Positions 13,287-16,077 of a DNA stretch of 16,077 bases are shown in pieces; position 1 is the first letter of the stretch; each line of letters starts with the position of its first letter. The translations under genes were made by a program, and so were the position numbers. Under the pieces are notes generated by a model. The model made no database searches. It was given only the letters and a program-made list of their open reading frames with translations, and was not told the DNA's origin. The stretch spans positions 147,959 to 164,035 of the forward strand of contig DMEZ01000018.1 in NCBI GenBank assembly GCA_003450735.1. Reading direction: 5' to 3'. The stretch is from Elusimicrobiota bacterium. Its GTDB lineage: Bacteria; Elusimicrobiota; Elusimicrobia; UBA1565.

Positions 13287-15080
13287 ATGGCGGTCAAAGG
13301 CTTGCAGCGGCACAAGTCGGTCAAGGAGATCCTCGTCGAGCGGAAGATCTTGCCCGAGGACAAGCTCCAGCAGGCGGAAAGCGAGGCCAACTCCAGCGGC
13401 AAGACCCTCCAGCACGCCCTGCTCGAGCTGAACCTGATGACCAAGCCGCAGCTGCTCAAGCTCCTCGTGGAGGAGTGGGGCGTCGAGCAGGCCGACATCT
13501 CGGAGATGGACATCAGCGCCGAGACGGTCAAGATCATCCCGGAGCAGCTGGCCCGGCGCCAGCTCGCCGTCCCCTTCACCAAGATGGAGAACCTTTTGGC
13601 CTTCGCCATGGCCGACCCGCTCGACCTCGACACCCTCGAGGACCTCAAGCTGCGCACCGGCCTCGAGGTGAAGTCCTACCTCGCCCTGCCCCAGGACATC
13701 CTCGCCACCCTCGACCAGGCCTACGGCAAGGCCGGCGGCGCCCTCATCAAGAGCATCCGCGAGGAGGAGGAGGCCGCCCCGAAGATCGAGGAGTGGGCGA
13801 TGCCCAAGGACTCGGGCCTCGAGATGGTCAAGGAGAGCAAGTCCGACATCGCCAAGATCGACCCCCAGGCCCCGGAGGTCGAGAAGCTCGTCAACGCCAT
13901 CATCCTCCAGGCGCTGTCGCTGAAGGCCTCGGACATCCACATCGAGCCCATCGAGGACGCGACGGGCAAGAACTCCAAGATCGCCCTGCGCTTCCGCGTC
14001 GACGGCGTCCTCGTGCCCGGCTTCAAGATCCCCTGGGCCTACCGCAACGCCATCGCGGCCAAGATCAAGATCATGGCGAGTTTGAACATCACGGAGCGCC
14101 GCTCCCCCCAGTCGGGGCGCATCCAGCTGCTCAACAAGGGCAACCCCGTCGAGTTCCGCGTCGAGATGCTCCCCACCGTGTACGGCGAGGCCTGCGTGAT
14201 GCGCATCCTCGACCGGCGCTCGGTGCAGGTGGACATCAAGAACATGGGCTTCCTGCCCGACACCCTGGACAGCTTCCTGGGCCTGCTCAAAGGGATCGGC
14301 GGGAAGAAGAACTTCGGGCTCATCCTGGTCTGCGGCCCGACGGGCTCGGGCAAGTCCACCACGCTCTACGCGGCCTTGAACCACGTCAACCGCCCGGACA
14401 TCAAGATCGTCACCGCGGAGAACCCGGTCGAGTACAACATCGACGGCCTGGTGCAGGTGCCGGTGAACCCGGACACCAAGCTCGGCTCCGAGGGCAAGAA
14501 GTTCGACTTCGCCGCCGCCCTGCGCTCCTTCCTCCGCTTCGACCCGGACGTCATCATGGTCGGAGAGATCCGCGACCAGGAGACCGCGCACATCGCCATG
14601 GAGGCCGCGATGACCGGCCACCTGGTGTTCTCGACCATCCACACCAACGACGCCCCCTCGGCCATCTCCCGCCTCACCGACATGGGCCTGCCCTCCTTCC
14701 TCGTGGCGGGGACGCTCAAGGCCGTGCTGGCCCAGCGGCTCTCGCGGCGCCTGTGCCAGTGCAAGACGCCCCACGACCCGACGCCCGAGGAGATCGCCGA
14801 GTTCAAGAAGCACAAGGTGCCCCTCCCCCCGGGAGCAAAGCTCTACGGGCCGGCGGGCTGCGAGACCTGCAAGAACACCGGCTTCAAGGGCCGCGTCGGC
14901 ATGCACGAGCTCCTGGTCATGTCCGAGGACCTGCGCACCTACTGCGCCCAGGAGGCGACCACGGATTCTTTGCGCCTGGCCGCCGTGGAGCGCGGGATGC
15001 GGCTCATCGTCCAGGACGGGCTCTGCAAGGTCCTGCAGGGCGTCACGACGGTGCGCGAAGTGCTTGGAGGCACGGACTAG
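13287..15080 (+). CDS. pilB: Type IV pilus assembly / type II secretion ATPase (PilB/GspE family)
   Basis: This cytoplasmic, hexameric-type AAA-like ATPase has 597 residues. Residues 1-150 are the T2SSE-N/MshEN-like region. The catalytic part holds the Walker A G350-P-T-G-S-G-K356-S-T, an Asp box with T-A-E-N-P-V-E-Y, Walker B D-V-I-M-V-G-E427-I-R-D, and the His box G-H-L-V-F-S-T-I-H-T-N-D-A. The zinc site has C490-x-C492 and C525-x2-C528; the first pair is one residue tighter than the usual C-x2-C. Length and the long N-terminal part favour PilB (pilus extension) over GspE, but no pilC, pilT or pilin gene is in view, so the symbol is provisional. GGGAG lies six bases before the ATG and spans the end of the previous stop codon, so the gene is translated as part of the kinase operon. 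Confidence 0.9.
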   Translation: MAVKGLQRHKSVKEILVERKILPEDKLQQAESEANSSGKTLQHALLELNLMTKPQLLKLLVEEWGVEQADISEMDISAETVKIIPEQLARRQLAVPFTKMENLLAFAMADPLDLDTLEDLKLRTGLEVKSYLALPQDILATLDQAYGKAGGALIKSIREEEEAAPKIEEWAMPKDSGLEMVKESKSDIAKIDPQAPEVEKLVNAIILQALSLKASDIHIEPIEDATGKNSKIALRFRVDGVLVPGFKIPWAYRNAIAAKIKIMASLNITERRSPQSGRIQLLNKGNPVEFRVEMLPTVYGEACVMRILDRRSVQVDIKNMGFLPDTLDSFLGLLKGIGGKKNFGLILVCGPTGSGKSTTLYAALNHVNRPDIKIVTAENPVEYNIDGLVQVPVNPDTKLGSEGKKFDFAAALRSFLRFDPDVIMVGEIRDQETAHIAMEAAMTGHLVFSTIHTNDAPSAISRLTDMGLPSFLVAGTLKAVLAQRLSRRLCQCKTPHDPTPEEIAEFKKHKVPLPPGAKLYGPAGCETCKNTGFKGRVGMHELLVMSEDLRTYCAQEATTDSLRLAAVERGMRLIVQDGLCKVLQGVTTVREVLGGTD

Positions 15081-15082
15081 CC

Positions 15083-16077
15083 ATGAAGACGAACCTCTCC
15101 GAAGAAGCCCTCACGGCGCTCGACCTGATGTCCATCGCCGCCAGCCTCAACAGCGCCATCGACGTCGATTTCGTGCTCAAGAAGATCGGCCAGGCGGCCG
15201 AGAAGATGCTCGACAGCGAGGCCAGCGCCATCATGCTCGCGACCAAGGACCGCCGGCACCTCTACTTCAAGGTCGCCTCGGGCGAGAAGGGCAAGGCCCT
15301 CGAGACCCTGACGCTCCCCGTCGGCAAGGGCATCGGCGGGCACGTGGCGAAGACCCGCGAGACCGCGGTCGTCAACGACGTGAAGGCCGACCCCCGCTTC
15401 GCCTCCGAGTTCGACGCGGCCTCCGGATTTACGACGCGCTCGCTGGTCTGCGTGCCGATGAGTTCGCGCGGCGAACTCATCGGGGTCATCGAGGTTCTCA
15501 ACCGCCGCTCCGGCCCCTTCGGCCCCGAGCACGTGGAGCTTTTGACCAAGCTGGCCGCGTTCGCGGCGGCGGCCATCGACAACGCCAAGACCTCCAACGA
15601 ACAGAAGAACTACTTCTCGCACTCCCTCGAGCTCCTCGCCGTGGCGACGGAGGCTACCATGCCGGGCATGGGCGGCCACACGACGCGGGCGGCCAAGCTC
15701 GCCCGGGCCATCGGCCGGACGCTGGGCATCGAGGAGTACGAGGCCCGCATGCTCTACTACGCGGGGCTTTTGCACGACATCGGCTACATCGCCTTCAACA
15801 ACCCCGAGTTCCTCTGCGACCTCGGCATCCAGAAGGTCTCGGAGGAGCAGCATCCCTTCCTCTCGACGAAGATGCTCGACGGCATCGCCATGTTCGAGGA
15901 CGCCCTGCCCGTGATTTTGCACCACCACGAGCGTTGGGACGGGAAGGGCTACCCGGACAAGCTGTCTGGAGAGGCCATCCCGCTCGGGGCGCGCATCCTG
16001 AACCTGGTGGAGAACGTCGAGGAGATCCGGATGATCGGCCTGCGGGGGGCCGAGCTCTACAAGAAGGCCCTGCAGGA
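15083..16077 (+). CDS. GAF-HD-GYP protein (3' end beyond window)
   Basis: Some 331 residues are visible. Residues of about 10-160 form a GAF domain (L-P-V-G-K-G-I-G-G-H-V, V-V-N-D-V, S-L-V-C-V-P-M, G-V-I-E-V-L-N), a small-molecule or redox sensor. An HD-GYP domain follows: G-H-T-T-R-A-A-K-L-A-R, L-L-H231-D-I-G-Y235, H-H-H-E-R-W-D-G-K, and G289-Y-P291. HD-GYP enzymes hydrolyse c-di-GMP or related cyclic dinucleotides. Two departures stand out: Tyr replaces the Lys of H-D-I-G-K, and L-V-E-N-V-E replaces the A-D-x-F-D metal block, so activity or substrate may be altered. No membrane segment is visible. It starts two bases after the pilB stop, with GGAGG ending 12 bases upstream, and belongs to the same operon. 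Linking cyclic-dinucleotide turnover to pilus motor control is a plausible inference. Confidence 0.88.
   Translation, partial: MKTNLSEEALTALDLMSIAASLNSAIDVDFVLKKIGQAAEKMLDSEASAIMLATKDRRHLYFKVASGEKGKALETLTLPVGKGIGGHVAKTRETAVVNDVKADPRFASEFDAASGFTTRSLVCVPMSSRGELIGVIEVLNRRSGPFGPEHVELLTKLAAFAAAAIDNAKTSNEQKNYFSHSLELLAVATEATMPGMGGHTTRAAKLARAIGRTLGIEEYEARMLYYAGLLHDIGYIAFNNPEFLCDLGIQKVSEEQHPFLSTKMLDGIAMFEDALPVILHHHERWDGKGYPDKLSGEAIPLGARILNLVENVEEIRMIGLRGAELYKKALQ

Noticed and set aside
13203..14906. Minus-strand open frame opposite pilB
   Set aside because: Pattern of Asp/Glu/His/Leu-rich shadow sequence; pilB on the other strand has complete Walker, Asp and His boxes.

Overview
The window is bacterial, densely coded and strongly G+C-rich, with G or C at most third codon positions. 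It holds ten protein genes in two divergent arms. No rRNA, tRNA, CRISPR array, insertion sequence or integrase was seen. The gene set (type IV pilus assembly ATPase, HD-GYP protein, Hanks-type kinase, exported proteins with Sec-type signals, anaerobe-style iron-sulfur flavoenzyme) suggests a high-G+C Gram-negative-type environmental bacterium. Elusimicrobiota or a deltaproteobacterial-type lineage would fit, but the taxon cannot be fixed from the sequence alone.

Left arm (minus strand, read from 8756 down to 1). The order is an exported TPR-CHAT caspase-like protein (5514-8756), a fused dihydropyrimidine dehydrogenase-like iron-sulfur flavoenzyme (2964-5456), an SsnA-type aminohydrolase (1630-2961), a small YkgJ-family cysteine-cluster protein (1287-1625), and an exported SGNH/SASA esterase with a C-terminal Ig-like domain that runs off the left edge (1-1212). 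The flavoenzyme, ssnA and YkgJ genes are separated by only 2 and 4 bases and form one transcription unit. The flavoenzyme plus SsnA pair recalls the ygfK-ssnA pairing of enterobacterial purine catabolism, but the domains are in the order of eukaryotic DPD rather than YgfK.

Centre (8757-8861). This is a 105-base divergent promoter region. The plus-strand promoter sits so close to its ATG that the antiporter mRNA is probably leaderless. The minus-strand extended -10 element helps fix the start of the CHAT gene.

Right arm (plus strand, 8862 to the end). A Kef-type cation/proton antiporter overlaps by four bases (ATGA) with a small membrane-anchored beta-repeat protein. After a 40-base gap with an extended -10 promoter comes a four-gene signalling/pilus operon: a soluble Ser/Thr kinase with an unusual N-terminal domain, a divergent class III nucleotidyl-cyclase-like domain protein (ATGA overlap), a PilB-type ATPase, and a GAF-HD-GYP protein cut by the right edge. 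The tight packing suggests that protein phosphorylation, a cyclase-fold sensor and a cyclic-dinucleotide-type phosphodiesterase converge on pilus extension. This is the best candidate for an undescribed regulatory system in the window.
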